From a virus: a stretch of 26,459 nt of DNA. The translations under genes were made by a program, and so were the position numbers. Below are positions 1 through 8,161 of the stretch, piece after piece. Each line of letters begins with the position of its first letter. Positions within the stretch are counted from its first letter, which is position 1. The DNA lies in the IMG/VR virus record IMGVR_UViG_3300032046_000183, positions 1-26,459 of that record; one strand, given 5' to 3'. Below the pieces are notes generated by a model. It was not told the DNA's origin and searched no databases. It saw only the letters and a program-made list of their open reading frames with translations.

Positions 1-2471
1 ATTTTACCTGATGGATATCTACCAAATATAGCATTATCCATACCATATTTTGATTGTAATTGTTCAGATACACTTCTATAGTAAATATCCATTTGGTTCA
101 TTTGGTTTTGGATTACATCCCTAACTATTACATCACCAGGACCTTTTAATCTTGGATTTGTTAAATCAGTATTTGATGATGCCCCATATTCATTTGATGT
201 TCCGTATTGATATTTATTTTTAGAAAATAAATTATTTTTTTCAACCAATGGTGTTGAAAGGTCATAAGAAGCTACGCTCATGAATCCATCTATAGTATAT
301 TTAGATGGTTTATTCTTTGAAAGAAGAACTTGTCTTAATATAATACCCTGAGCAAGAACTCTTGAGAGACCTAAAAATGCAGATGTACCAATCCCTTCTA
401 CAACAATACCAAGTTGGTTTGTTGGTGGATTATGAGCAAGATTATTATCTCTAAATTTTTTTGAATATGATTCAAGGTCAGTATTAGACGGTACATTCGA
501 ACTTATTAAATTATTTCTTAGAGGAATCGAATCTGCTAATAAATTATTTCCAGTAGAAACATTGGAAGCTAAGTTGCTATTTAAATATTCTTTCGAGTCA
601 CTTAATAAGTCACTATTATCTGGAACATTAGAAGCTAAGTTGATATTTAAATATTCTTTCGAGTCACTTAATAAGTCGCTATTATCTGGAACATTGGAAG
701 CTAAGTTGCTGTTTAAATATCCTTTAGAATCTGATAACAAATCGCTAGTGTCTGGAACATTAGAAGCTAAGTTATTATTTAAATATTCTTTTGAATCTGA
801 TAATAAATCACTTGACTTTGGCGTATTTGATGCTAAATTATTTTGCAAGAAATCTTTTGAGTCAGCTTCTAAATCAGAATTGTTTGGCTTATTAGCTGAT
901 ATATTGTTTTGAAAAAATGATTTAGAATCATTTTCTAAGTCAGAATTATTTGGTTTATTCGCAGCAATATTATTTTGAAAAAATTCTGCTGAATCTACTT
1001 CTAAGTCACTTGAGTTTGGCTTGTTTGCAGAAATATTATTTTGCAAGAAATCTTTTGAGTCAGATTCTAAATCACTATTATTTTTTTTGTTGGCCGATAT
1101 ATTGTATTTTAAAAATTCTACAGAGTCATTTTCTAAATCAGAACTATTTGGTTTATTCGCAGCAATATTATTTTGTAAGAACTCCTTTGAGTCATTTTCT
1201 AAATCAGAACTCTTTGGCACATTGGTAGCAATATTATTTTGCAAAAACTCCTTTGAGTCATTCTCTAAATCAGAGCTCTTTGGTACGTTTGCGGCAATAT
1301 TATTTTGCAAGAACTCCTTTGAGTCAGTTTCAAGGTCACTTGTATTAGATACATTAGCAGAAATGTTATTTTTAAAGAACTCCTTTGAGTCATTCTCTAA
1401 ATCAGAATCCTTTGGTACGTTTGCAGCTATATTGTTTTGAAAGAACTCTTTTGAGTCACTCTCCAAATCAGAATCCTTTGGTACGTTTGCAGCTATATTG
1501 TTTTGAAAGAACTCTTTTGAGTCATTCTCTAAATCAGAACTATTTGGTTTATTTGCAGAAATATTATTTTTTAAGAATCCTTTTGAGTCAGTTTCAAGGT
1601 CGCTTGTATTAGGTACGTTTGCAGATATATTATTTTGCAAGAACTCCTTTGAATCATTCTCTAAGTCAGAATTGTTTGGTTTATTTGCAGCAATATTATT
1701 TTTAAGAAACTCTTCAGAATCTATTTGCAAATCAGACTCATTTGGCTTATTAGCAGCAATATTGTTTTTTAAAAACTCAGTTGAATCAATTTGTAAATCA
1801 GACTCATTTGGTTTGTTTGATGAGATGTTGTTTCTTAAAAATTCTTTTGAATCTTTTTCAAGGTCACTTGTATTAGATACATTAGCAGAAGTATTATTTT
1901 TTCTTATATCTTCAGAATCGCTTAATAAATCACTTCCATTAGAAACGTTTTTTGATGTATTATTAACTCTAAATTCATCAGAATTTGAATCTATGTTTTG
2001 TTTTGTACTTAAATTATCGTGATTTTTAACAATATTATTTATTCTCGCTTGGTTTGAATCTATTAAGACATCACTATTATTTGGTACATTCTTAGCTATA
2101 TTACCGACTCTGTATCTATTAGACTTTTCTAATAAATCATCTGCAGATTTAATTAAATTATTTCTGGCCAATAAAGAGTTTCTTGTATCTTCTGATAATT
2201 TTTCTAAACTTATGTTCTCAGAAACCAATTTTGCTATAAGGGCATCTCTTATTGTTTTTGAATTTTCTTCAAGATTTATTATTTTTGGAACATTCTTAGC
2301 TAATAAAGAATTTTTTGTCTGAGGATACAGAACATCATAAACATTTTGTGGAGCGATTAGATTCCTATGAAGCAATTGCCTTCTGATACTAGCGGAATAT
2401 TCCTCATAGAAATACCTTAAGTTTTCTTCACTTACACCTTCTAAATCATTATCATCCAAATATGATGCCAT
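1..2471 (-). CDS. 22-residue-repeat structural protein, 3' part beyond window edge
   Basis: The reading frame is open from ATG at 2471 to the left edge of the window, giving 823 residues with no stop, so the C-terminus is missing. The first ~120 residues are non-repetitive (begins MASYLDDNDLEGVSEENLRY). Then comes an array of about 25 copies of a 22-residue unit with consensus N-I-A-A-N-V/K-P-x-x-S-D-L-E-x-D-S-K-E-F-L-Q-N. A non-repetitive part follows, including a hydrophobic stretch GIGTSAFLGLSRVLAQGIIL and ending FGRYPSGK at the edge. I do not recognise the family. The repeat pattern (a ~16-residue helix-like segment, then an N-x-P turn) suggests a stacked helical or fibrous rod, which is inference. 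It follows the tape-measure gene, has its own promoter-like motif and lies after a terminator, so it is probably a separately transcribed virion protein, possibly a tail or baseplate fibre. No signal peptide is visible. Confidence 0.85.
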   Translation of the reverse strand, partial: MASYLDDNDLEGVSEENLRYFYEEYSASIRRQLLHRNLIAPQNVYDVLYPQTKNSLLAKNVPKIINLEENSKTIRDALIAKLVSENISLEKLSEDTRNSLLARNNLIKSADDLLEKSNRYRVGNIAKNVPNNSDVLIDSNQARINNIVKNHDNLSTKQNIDSNSDEFRVNNTSKNVSNGSDLLSDSEDIRKNNTSANVSNTSDLEKDSKEFLRNNISSNKPNESDLQIDSTEFLKNNIAANKPNESDLQIDSEEFLKNNIAANKPNNSDLENDSKEFLQNNISANVPNTSDLETDSKGFLKNNISANKPNSSDLENDSKEFFQNNIAANVPKDSDLESDSKEFFQNNIAANVPKDSDLENDSKEFFKNNISANVSNTSDLETDSKEFLQNNIAANVPKSSDLENDSKEFLQNNIATNVPKSSDLENDSKEFLQNNIAANKPNSSDLENDSVEFLKYNISANKKNNSDLESDSKDFLQNNISANKPNSSDLEVDSAEFFQNNIAANKPNNSDLENDSKSFFQNNISANKPNNSDLEADSKDFLQNNLASNTPKSSDLLSDSKEYLNNNLASNVPDTSDLLSDSKGYLNSNLASNVPDNSDLLSDSKEYLNINLASNVPDNSDLLSDSKEYLNSNLASNVSTGNNLLADSIPLRNNLISSNVPSNTDLESYSKKFRDNNLAHNPPTNQLGIVVEGIGTSAFLGLSRVLAQGIILRQVLLSKNKPSKYTIDGFMSVASYDLSTPLVEKNNLFSKNKYQYGTSNEYGASSNTDLTNPRLKGPGDVIVRDVIQNQMNQMDIYYRSVSEQLQSKYGMDNAIFGRYPSGK
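444..2102 (-). repeat. In-frame 66-bp tandem repeat array (22-aa units)
   Basis: About 25 consecutive units of 66 bp encode the 22-residue repeat; one unit near 1962-2036 is 75 bp (25 residues). From 1961 leftwards the period is exactly 66 bp. Units fall into subfamilies: NVPK/NVPN, NKPN, and a C-terminal set NLASNVPDxSDLLSDSKEYLN. Neighbouring units are often the most alike (for example those starting at 1499 and 1433, and three near 773-575), which indicates growth by local duplication. Conserved positions are N-N, N-x-P, S-D-L and D-S-K-E. Confidence 0.93.
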
Positions 2472-2484
2472 TTATTGCTTTCTA

Positions 2485-2492
2485 TATAAATA
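2485..2492 (-). promoter_or_regulatory. TATTTATA motif before the repeat-protein gene
   Basis: On the minus strand TATTTATA lies 13 nt before the ATG at 2471 and just downstream of the terminator of the tape-measure gene. The same motif at the same 13-nt spacing precedes the genes starting at 5833 and 10998. I read it as a promoter -10 type element; a translation-enhancing leader is the alternative. Confidence 0.5.
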
Positions 2493-2499
2493 ATATATA

Positions 2500-2530
2500 A
2501 AAAAAAACCTCCTTAAACTAAAGAGGTTTT
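2500..2530 (-). terminator. Rho-independent terminator after the tape-measure gene
   Basis: Inverted repeat AAAACCTC (2504-2511) and GAGGTTTT (2523-2530) with an 11-nt loop. On the minus strand it is followed by a long U-run (the A-run at about 2499-2507 on the plus strand). It lies about 25 bp past the stop codon at 2555. Confidence 0.8.
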
Positions 2531-2554
2531 GTTGATACTATTATACAATTCAAC

Positions 2555-5500
2555 TTATTTAATTATAGCTGTGTCTTTAACAATTGTATGTTGTATGTCT
2601 CTACCATTCATTTTAAAGCTAATTTCTAACTTCCTCGTTTCTCCGCCTCCACCAGCACCACCAGTTGCGCTTGCAACATTTGCCATAGCAGCCATAGCAT
2701 TTCCGCCACCAGAAGCATCAGCCATTGCCTCAGAAAGTTCTTTTAGTTTTTCTAATTTTTCCAAACTTAGAGATTCTGCTGCAGCGCTTAATTTTGCCAA
2801 TCCATCTCCAGCTGAATTTAAACTATCAGCCAATAATTGAATAGCTGGCGCAATTAATGCAAGCTCAGATAATTGAGAAAACATTCCGCCTCCAAAGAAG
2901 CTCATTACTCCACCAATCATAGCAGCAGCACCAAATGCTATCATTGCAACAGATAATACTCCCAAGCCAGCAGCTAGTGCAAATAAACTACCAGCATCTA
3001 TTGTGGATAATTTTAATATAGAATCAGCTATTGTGCTAATTACCATAGAAACAGCCGTACCAACCGCAAGAACAACTGTCGCTATTCCATTAAAAACAGA
3101 TGTAATCAATGGAGCCAGTGCCCCAAGTCCTTCTGCAAATATTTTAAATGCAAATGCCAATCCTATTATAGCTACTGTTAATACAAGTATTATTGGTATA
3201 AATGGAGTTAATATTCCAAGTCCCGTAGCGGCTGCAGACGCAAAGGCAGTTATTCCTTGTCCAAGAGCACTCATTAATGATATAAATGATTTTGTTACAA
3301 TACTTACCAATTGACCAACAATTTGTTGAACTACACCTATTGCTCTAGATGCACTTTGTAAAACAGTAGTAAGTCCATCAACAATTCTTGTTGCCAAATC
3401 TAAAATCTGTTGAATTATATCTCCAACAAAAGTAAGTATTTGACCTGCTATATCTTTTATGAAATTAAAAATACCACCAATTGAATCTTTTATTCCTGTT
3501 GCTATTTTTGTAATTGAGCTTTTAATTGTCTCCCAGGTCTTAGCCATGTCCATCCCTTTTTTTGTATCAACATCTCCAGTTCCGCCTTCTCCTTCTGCCC
3601 CTCCTCCCATTCCAAGAGCTCCTGTAACTTTTGACTTTATCTTACCAAGCATGCCGCCAAGTCCACCTACACCTTTTGCAATAAAAGATTTTACACTAGC
3701 TCCAAAACTTGTTCCAAATAATATAAGAGCTGGTATTGCCCATTGTAAAATAGTACCAAGCTTACCTAATTTACCAAAAGCCTCCCAAACACCTGTAAAT
3801 ATTGTTGTAACTCCTTGTATTGCCCATGTCAATAATTCTAGTGCTGGTTGAAATATTGTAAAAATACTCATAAAAGCACTTATAAAATTAGCAAAAGATT
3901 CTTTTAAATCTTGGTTTCTTTTATTTTGTTCTTCAAGAGTTAATTCATCCGCCTTCATTTTATCTGCCAAATCCTGCCCATTTCTACTCTGTAAATCTTC
4001 CATTGATTTAATGCCCATTTTTTTAGCCATATCACTGCCTGCATAAAATTCTACCTTTCCGTCTTTACCCATTTTTAGCATGCTAGCTATTCCAGATTTA
4101 GCCAAATCTCTATCTGCTTCTTTTACGCCATCAATAGTGCCTTGAAAAGGATTTAGTTTAGCTTCATCTGTTGCATTTTGGGCAATCATTTTTTGAAATT
4201 CTTCTACAGGCACATGTGCTGCTGCAGCTGCAATTCTTAATCTATCTGCATCAATTGGGTCAAATTCATATTCTCCTTTTTCATTAAACTTGCCTATGTC
4301 TTTACCCATTCCAGTTAATATCTTCTGAAGTTCTTTTGGCCCTTTTCTTGCTGCGGCCAACAAATCCATCGGATTTATATTAGAAAAAGAGCCACCAGCC
4401 AACTGTAATTCAGAAGCCATTTCCATAGCACCCTCAATATTTCTAGCATGTTCTGCCATATTAAATATAGACTCTACACTCATATGTAATTTTTCCGCTT
4501 GAATCACCATCTTTTTTAAAGAATCTTCTCCGCCCGTAAAACCCATACTTCTCATTTTGCTCATATTCTTACTGATACCAGCAATGACCTTACTTGAACT
4601 TACTCCAAATCTTCTCGCTTCCTGGTCAGCTCCCTGCATAAAATCTTTTACTTGTTCAGAACTTTCTCCCATTCTCATTAATTCTCCCGCAAGATTTGTT
4701 ATATCGCCAGCAGCAGCACCAGTAGCACCTTCAATGGCTGCAAAATCTTTGGCCGCAGTAGATAATACAGAAAAATCTGTTGTATTTAATTCTCCAGACA
4801 TATCTGCCATTGTCTGTGCAGCCTTTTCAACTGAAACACCATATTGTGCAACATCAGTTGTTAATCTTGACATTGCCTGTTCATTATCATCCATTAAAAT
4901 ACCAGTACTTCTTTGAACTTTATGCAATTGTGTATCAAAATCAGTAAGTGCAGCTATCCAACCTGTTTTTATTTGTTTGGTTATACCATCACCAAGACCC
5001 TTCATTAAATCAAATTTCTTATTTAATTCAGAAGAGCTTTTTATTTTTTCTTCAATCAACTCGTTACCATCATTAATTATTGCATTACTCTCAAGTAACT
5101 TGTCTCTTTGGCTTGACATAATAGCCAAGACTTCTCTCTGTTTAGAGGTACCTGATTTTATTATATCATTCCAATCATTTCCTTTTGCTATTTTTTCAGT
5201 CAAACTTATTAAATCAGACTCACTAAGATTATTTAATTCTACATATTCTTTGCTTATTTGACCCATTTTTTCTAAAACCAACTTCTGCTTGACTTGATAG
5301 TCTCTAGCATAATCCATTTCTAGCTTTTTATATTCTTCTTGTTCTCTTAATTCTTTTGTTTGTTCTTGAGATAGTTGCAAATTACCATTTAATACATTTT
5401 TTAAATCTTCTTCATTTTTAATTAGATTTTTTAAAACTGGACTCATCTTTGAATTTAGAAGAGCAAAATTTGCAGCAAATGATTCTTGAGATACACTTGA

Positions 5501-5833
5501 TACATCTCTAAAGGCATCACCTAATTCTTGTTGAATCATTTCTGCCATTTCTGTTATTCGTGGAGATGAGTTTTTTACAATGTCAGCAAACTCATCTCCA
5601 AGAGTACTAACTTTATCTTTTATGTCTTTTATTTCTTCTGCTATTTTTATTAATTCAGCTGGAGTTTTTTTAACTTCTTTGAAAAAGGAAGCTCCATCAA
5701 TTTTAAATATTTCTGACGATATAGAACCCCATGACTCTTTCAAGCCATCTGTAGATTTCTTCAAAGCTTTCTGTTTTTCCAGTAAAGCATCTAAATTCTT
5801 CATTGCATCTTTATATGCGTCTTCTTTTGCCAT
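2555..5833 (-). CDS. Tail tape-measure protein
   Basis: 1092 residues. Residues 1-300 are charged and mostly helical or coiled-coil. Residues 300-500 are Ala/Met-rich helical sequence (FDTQLHKVQRSTGI..., MADMSGELN...) as in tape-measure N-terminal domains. Residues about 645-980 hold repeated hydrophobic helices separated by glycines, the strongest at 874-900, 915-937 and 948-980. A Gly-rich linker lies at 743-753 and another at ~1041-1063, before a small C-terminal end (ISFKMNGRDIQHTIVKD). Long helical protein plus membrane-like segments near the C-terminus is the usual tape-measure architecture: it sets tail length, scaffolds tube assembly and may enter the host membrane at infection. The hub-type genes upstream fit this. 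The gene is flanked by two terminators and has its own promoter-like motif, so it seems to be a single-gene transcript. The assignment rests on architecture, not on a diagnostic motif; another membrane-active virion protein is possible. Confidence 0.8.
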   Translation of the reverse strand: MAKEDAYKDAMKNLDALLEKQKALKKSTDGLKESWGSISSEIFKIDGASFFKEVKKTPAELIKIAEEIKDIKDKVSTLGDEFADIVKNSSPRITEMAEMIQQELGDAFRDVSSVSQESFAANFALLNSKMSPVLKNLIKNEEDLKNVLNGNLQLSQEQTKELREQEEYKKLEMDYARDYQVKQKLVLEKMGQISKEYVELNNLSESDLISLTEKIAKGNDWNDIIKSGTSKQREVLAIMSSQRDKLLESNAIINDGNELIEEKIKSSSELNKKFDLMKGLGDGITKQIKTGWIAALTDFDTQLHKVQRSTGILMDDNEQAMSRLTTDVAQYGVSVEKAAQTMADMSGELNTTDFSVLSTAAKDFAAIEGATGAAAGDITNLAGELMRMGESSEQVKDFMQGADQEARRFGVSSSKVIAGISKNMSKMRSMGFTGGEDSLKKMVIQAEKLHMSVESIFNMAEHARNIEGAMEMASELQLAGGSFSNINPMDLLAAARKGPKELQKILTGMGKDIGKFNEKGEYEFDPIDADRLRIAAAAAHVPVEEFQKMIAQNATDEAKLNPFQGTIDGVKEADRDLAKSGIASMLKMGKDGKVEFYAGSDMAKKMGIKSMEDLQSRNGQDLADKMKADELTLEEQNKRNQDLKESFANFISAFMSIFTIFQPALELLTWAIQGVTTIFTGVWEAFGKLGKLGTILQWAIPALILFGTSFGASVKSFIAKGVGGLGGMLGKIKSKVTGALGMGGGAEGEGGTGDVDTKKGMDMAKTWETIKSSITKIATGIKDSIGGIFNFIKDIAGQILTFVGDIIQQILDLATRIVDGLTTVLQSASRAIGVVQQIVGQLVSIVTKSFISLMSALGQGITAFASAAATGLGILTPFIPIILVLTVAIIGLAFAFKIFAEGLGALAPLITSVFNGIATVVLAVGTAVSMVISTIADSILKLSTIDAGSLFALAAGLGVLSVAMIAFGAAAMIGGVMSFFGGGMFSQLSELALIAPAIQLLADSLNSAGDGLAKLSAAAESLSLEKLEKLKELSEAMADASGGGNAMAAMANVASATGGAGGGGETRKLEISFKMNGRDIQHTIVKDTAIIK

Positions 5834-5846
5834 TAATGTATTTTTT

Positions 5847-5854
5847 TATAAATA
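5847..5854 (-). promoter_or_regulatory. TATTTATA motif before the tape-measure gene
   Basis: Minus-strand TATTTATA 13 nt before the ATG at 5833. It begins only 6 nt after the U-run of the preceding terminator, which favours transcription starting afresh here. The leader has no Shine-Dalgarno sequence. Confidence 0.55.
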
Positions 5855-5860
5855 ATAGGC

Positions 5861-5894
5861 AAAAAAAAAGCCGACCAGATTCTGGTCGGCTTTT
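5861..5894 (-). terminator. Strong rho-independent terminator
   Basis: GCCGACCAGA (5870-5879) pairs with TCTGGTCGGC (5881-5890), giving a stable GC-rich stem in an AT-rich genome. On the minus strand it is followed by nine U (5861-5869). It ends transcription of the membrane-protein gene at 5914-6465. A short T-run on the other side (5891-5894) could give weak bidirectional activity. Confidence 0.92.
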
Positions 5895-5913
5895 AACATA
5901 TAAACTTTAAAAT

Positions 5914-6465
5914 TTATTTACTCAAGTTTTTTGTCAAGTAACTAATTGCTTTATCTGGGCTCATAGTATTTAATTTAGACTCTAAATATGAAACAGCACC
6001 TCTTGTGTTAGGACCATTATAATATCCGCTTCTCAATGTGTCTAAAATTGCTGTATCTGTCATCAATTTAGAGGCCTTTTCTGGACTCATTGAAGACATT
6101 TTAGACTCTCTATAGCTCAATACAGCATCAATGTTCTTAAACTCAGAAGAGCCAATTGGTACATTAAAACTCAATTCGCTTAATGATATTTTTGAGTCAT
6201 CAAATGTCGGTATTGATTGATTAAAAGTACAAACTCTATAAGCGCCTCTCACAGCACACACCAATATCAATCCAAAAATAAAAAATTGAACAAGACCAGT
6301 TACTGCACTAGCTAAAGATTTTGGTAAAAAACCAAATAAGTCATCTCTCAAATATCTTTCTGCGTGTATTATGTCTATATTTGACACATTTGTCATAAAC
6401 AAAAAGGCTATTGTAAACATTACAGAACCCGTAACAAACTTATAAAGTGGACTAAAATTTTTCAT
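5914..6465 (-). CDS. Two-helix membrane protein with internal duplication
   Basis: 183 residues, family not recognised. Two predicted membrane segments lie at about residues 10-28 (VTGSVMFTIAFLFMTNV) and 53-73 (ASAVTGLVQFFIFGLILVCAV), followed by a soluble domain. In that domain a ~24-residue unit occurs twice: AVLSYRESKMSSMSPEKASKL (114-134) and AVSYLESKLNTMSPDKAISYL (157-177). The gene sits between the 537-aa protein and the tape measure and ends at a strong terminator. A small membrane protein beside the tape measure could be a virion protein used in DNA entry, a holin-like protein or a host-membrane effector; the sequence does not decide. Start chosen at the first Met, which directly precedes the first hydrophobic helix. 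Confidence 0.75.
   Translation of the reverse strand: MKNFSPLYKFVTGSVMFTIAFLFMTNVSNIDIIHAERYLRDDLFGFLPKSLASAVTGLVQFFIFGLILVCAVRGAYRVCTFNQSIPTFDDSKISLSELSFNVPIGSSEFKNIDAVLSYRESKMSSMSPEKASKLMTDTAILDTLRSGYYNGPNTRGAVSYLESKLNTMSPDKAISYLTKNLSK
5932..6129 (-). repeat. Duplicated ~24-residue unit inside the membrane protein
   Basis: Codons for residues 113-136 (6058-6129) and 155-178 (5932-6003) encode similar units sharing A-V-x-S-Y, E-S-K, M-S-P-E/D-K-A and L-x-T. The DNA has diverged, so this is an old duplication or a conserved helical motif. Confidence 0.7.
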
Positions 6466-6482
6466 ATTACTTGTTTTATATT

Positions 6483-6513
6483 ATTATACGCAAGTACTTA
6501 TAAAAAGTTTCAA
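6483..6513 (-). promoter_or_regulatory. Possible sigma70-like promoter before the membrane-protein gene
   Basis: On the minus strand TTGAAA (6508-6513) and TATAAT (6483-6488) are separated by 19 nt, upstream of the ATG at 6465. The spacing is longer than optimal and the -35 box overlaps the stop of the upstream gene. A degenerate TTTTTATAA lies between them. Weak evidence. Confidence 0.25.
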
Positions 6514-8123
6514 TAATTGTTATTTATTATTTTTCTAATCTCAAATCGTATAGATTCTGGCAATCCTTTACCTAAGCCTTTAGATACTATAGATTTAGTA
6601 CTAGATTTAGTACTAGATTTAGATGGAGTTGCTGATGATGAGGTAGTTACAGGATTAGTTACAGGCGCAATTGGGGCCATATTTTCAGTTCCTAAGGCCG
6701 TTTTTAACCTTGAAATGATTAAGTCCTGTACTTCCTTATTTGGACTTCCATCTGGCATATTAATATTGTCAACAAAGTATTTTATAAAATTGTTCAAATT
6801 TTGCATAGACTTGAATTCCTCTGATTTTTCTGGCTCTTGAGTTGGTTGTGCAATTGGTGTCGAAATCGCTGGCTTAGTCTTTTTTGGAAAATTAAATTTT
6901 TTAGTAGCCCTTTTAGCTTCAGCTAACCCAATAGCTTTTTGGCCAGGAATATTATTAAATATTGGGCTTAAAAATTGAAAATTTCCATATCCGTCAATTT
7001 GTCCATATTTTATTGCCCTAGCTATATTTTTTATATCCTGTTTTAAAGCGCCAGAATTTATCTGAGAAGTTACTTTATTAAATTCTCCAAACTCTTGCAT
7101 AGAATCAAAAGAAAAATTAACATCTGGCGATACTTCTCCAGTTGGGCCAGAAATAGTTTGTATATTCAAATATGGAATTTTACTTAAATTAAAAGTATAT
7201 TGTTTTCCAGGAACAAATGTAGAAGCCGCTGGTGTTGGTGTTGTTTTTTTAGTTGTAGTTGTTGAAACCGATATGAACATTTCTTTTGGATTAATAGCAT
7301 CTCCAGAAGGTATAACTATTAGCCCAGCTATATTTATTGAATTTCTGTTTATGTCAAGTATTCCCTGTCCTTTTTTGTCCCAATTTTCTAAAAAATATTG
7401 CCAATCTTTAGTTACAATTTTTGGTATATCACTTTTAAATCCATCTAATACTTCAAACTGAAATATTGAATTTGACTTATCTAATCTTTTTAAAACTTTT
7501 ATATAACTTGACTTTCCATTAACAGACTTAAACTCAAGCATATTTCCTGGAGGAATTGTTATTATATTAAATTTCTTCGTGCCTAAGCCTTTTAATGATA
7601 AAGTATTTGGTTTACCTAAAATTCCAGTATTTGTTATATCATGGAAAGAACCTGCAGCAAACGTATATGGTTCCGACCTATAATCTTCGTTTTTACCGTA
7701 AAAATGACCTTTGAAATAACTTCCCTGAAATATGCTGTTCATAAAATAATCTCCAATAAAAGGACCTGACTCCCAAATACCATTTTTAAATGCATATATT
7801 TTTTCTTTCTTTAAATCGAAACTTATACTTTCGCCCTTAAAATTAGTTTCAGGAGCAACAACAAATTTAAGCTTACTTTTTTCCCAAACATAATATTTTA
7901 AATAAGTTGCATCAGATGTTTCTTTTACGGTATTATGTCCGCCAAAAACAAAAGTACCATCTTTTTCCTGTCTGAAATTTGGATTTACTTGCGTTTGTTG
8001 TGCTTGTTGTGTGTTTCCAGTATTAGAAGCTTGTTGTGTGTTTCCAGTTTTAGAAAATAGATTTCCAAATAAACCTTCGTTTATCTCTTTTTGCTTATTA
8101 AATTGGTCGAAATAGTCTATCAT
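6510..8123 (-). CDS. 537-aa protein of unknown function, probably virion-associated
   Basis: Family not recognised. The N-terminus has a short Gln/Thr repeat (TGNTQQASNTGNTQQAQQTQ, 27-46). Residues 50-285 look beta-rich, with aromatic-Gly alternation near 115-145 (GPFIGDYF, FQGSYFKGHFYGKN). A Thr/Pro linker follows (288-300). A second domain (301-410) leads to a Lys/Pro linker, a short helical segment (435-478), a Ser/Thr/Lys-rich linker (494-511) and the C-terminal helix SIRFEIRKIINNN. Several domains joined by flexible linkers fit a phage structural or baseplate component; no catalytic motif was seen. The gene carries its own promoter-like motif and lies between the hub genes and the tape-measure region. 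Confidence 0.75.
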   Translation of the reverse strand: MIDYFDQFNKQKEINEGLFGNLFSKTGNTQQASNTGNTQQAQQTQVNPNFRQEKDGTFVFGGHNTVKETSDATYLKYYVWEKSKLKFVVAPETNFKGESISFDLKKEKIYAFKNGIWESGPFIGDYFMNSIFQGSYFKGHFYGKNEDYRSEPYTFAAGSFHDITNTGILGKPNTLSLKGLGTKKFNIITIPPGNMLEFKSVNGKSSYIKVLKRLDKSNSIFQFEVLDGFKSDIPKIVTKDWQYFLENWDKKGQGILDINRNSINIAGLIVIPSGDAINPKEMFISVSTTTTKKTTPTPAASTFVPGKQYTFNLSKIPYLNIQTISGPTGEVSPDVNFSFDSMQEFGEFNKVTSQINSGALKQDIKNIARAIKYGQIDGYGNFQFLSPIFNNIPGQKAIGLAEAKRATKKFNFPKKTKPAISTPIAQPTQEPEKSEEFKSMQNLNNFIKYFVDNINMPDGSPNKEVQDLIISRLKTALGTENMAPIAPVTNPVTTSSSATPSKSSTKSSTKSIVSKGLGKGLPESIRFEIRKIINNNY

Positions 8124-8143
8124 TGTATTTGCGAAAACTTTCT

Positions 8144-8156
8144 AATAAATAGGTTA
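8144..8156 (-). promoter_or_regulatory. TAACCTATTTATT motif before the 537-aa gene
   Basis: The minus-strand core TATTTATT (8144-8151) lies 20 nt before the ATG at 8123. The full 13-mer TAACCTATTTATT is identical to the one 21 nt before the terminase gene at 22036. Confidence 0.5.
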
Positions 8157-8161
8157 ATTTT

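Noticed and set aside
562-2022. Several plus-strand reading frames across the repeat array
   Set aside because: They mirror the 66-bp repeat of the minus-strand gene (period divisible by three keeps frames open) and show the same repeated pattern; no start signals or independent gene-like features.
444-2102. CRISPR-like array
   Set aside because: Units are contiguous 66-bp coding repeats without unique spacers, and the protein frame is preserved throughout.
2485-5854. TATAAATA on the plus strand as a canonical T4 late promoter
   Set aside because: In that orientation it would fire into the 3' ends of antisense genes; only the reverse reading fits the genes.
2529-5855. Plus-strand frames opposite the tape-measure gene
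   Set aside because: Antisense shadows of an Ala/Gly/Ile-rich gene; the minus frame is continuous for 1092 residues with sensible architecture.
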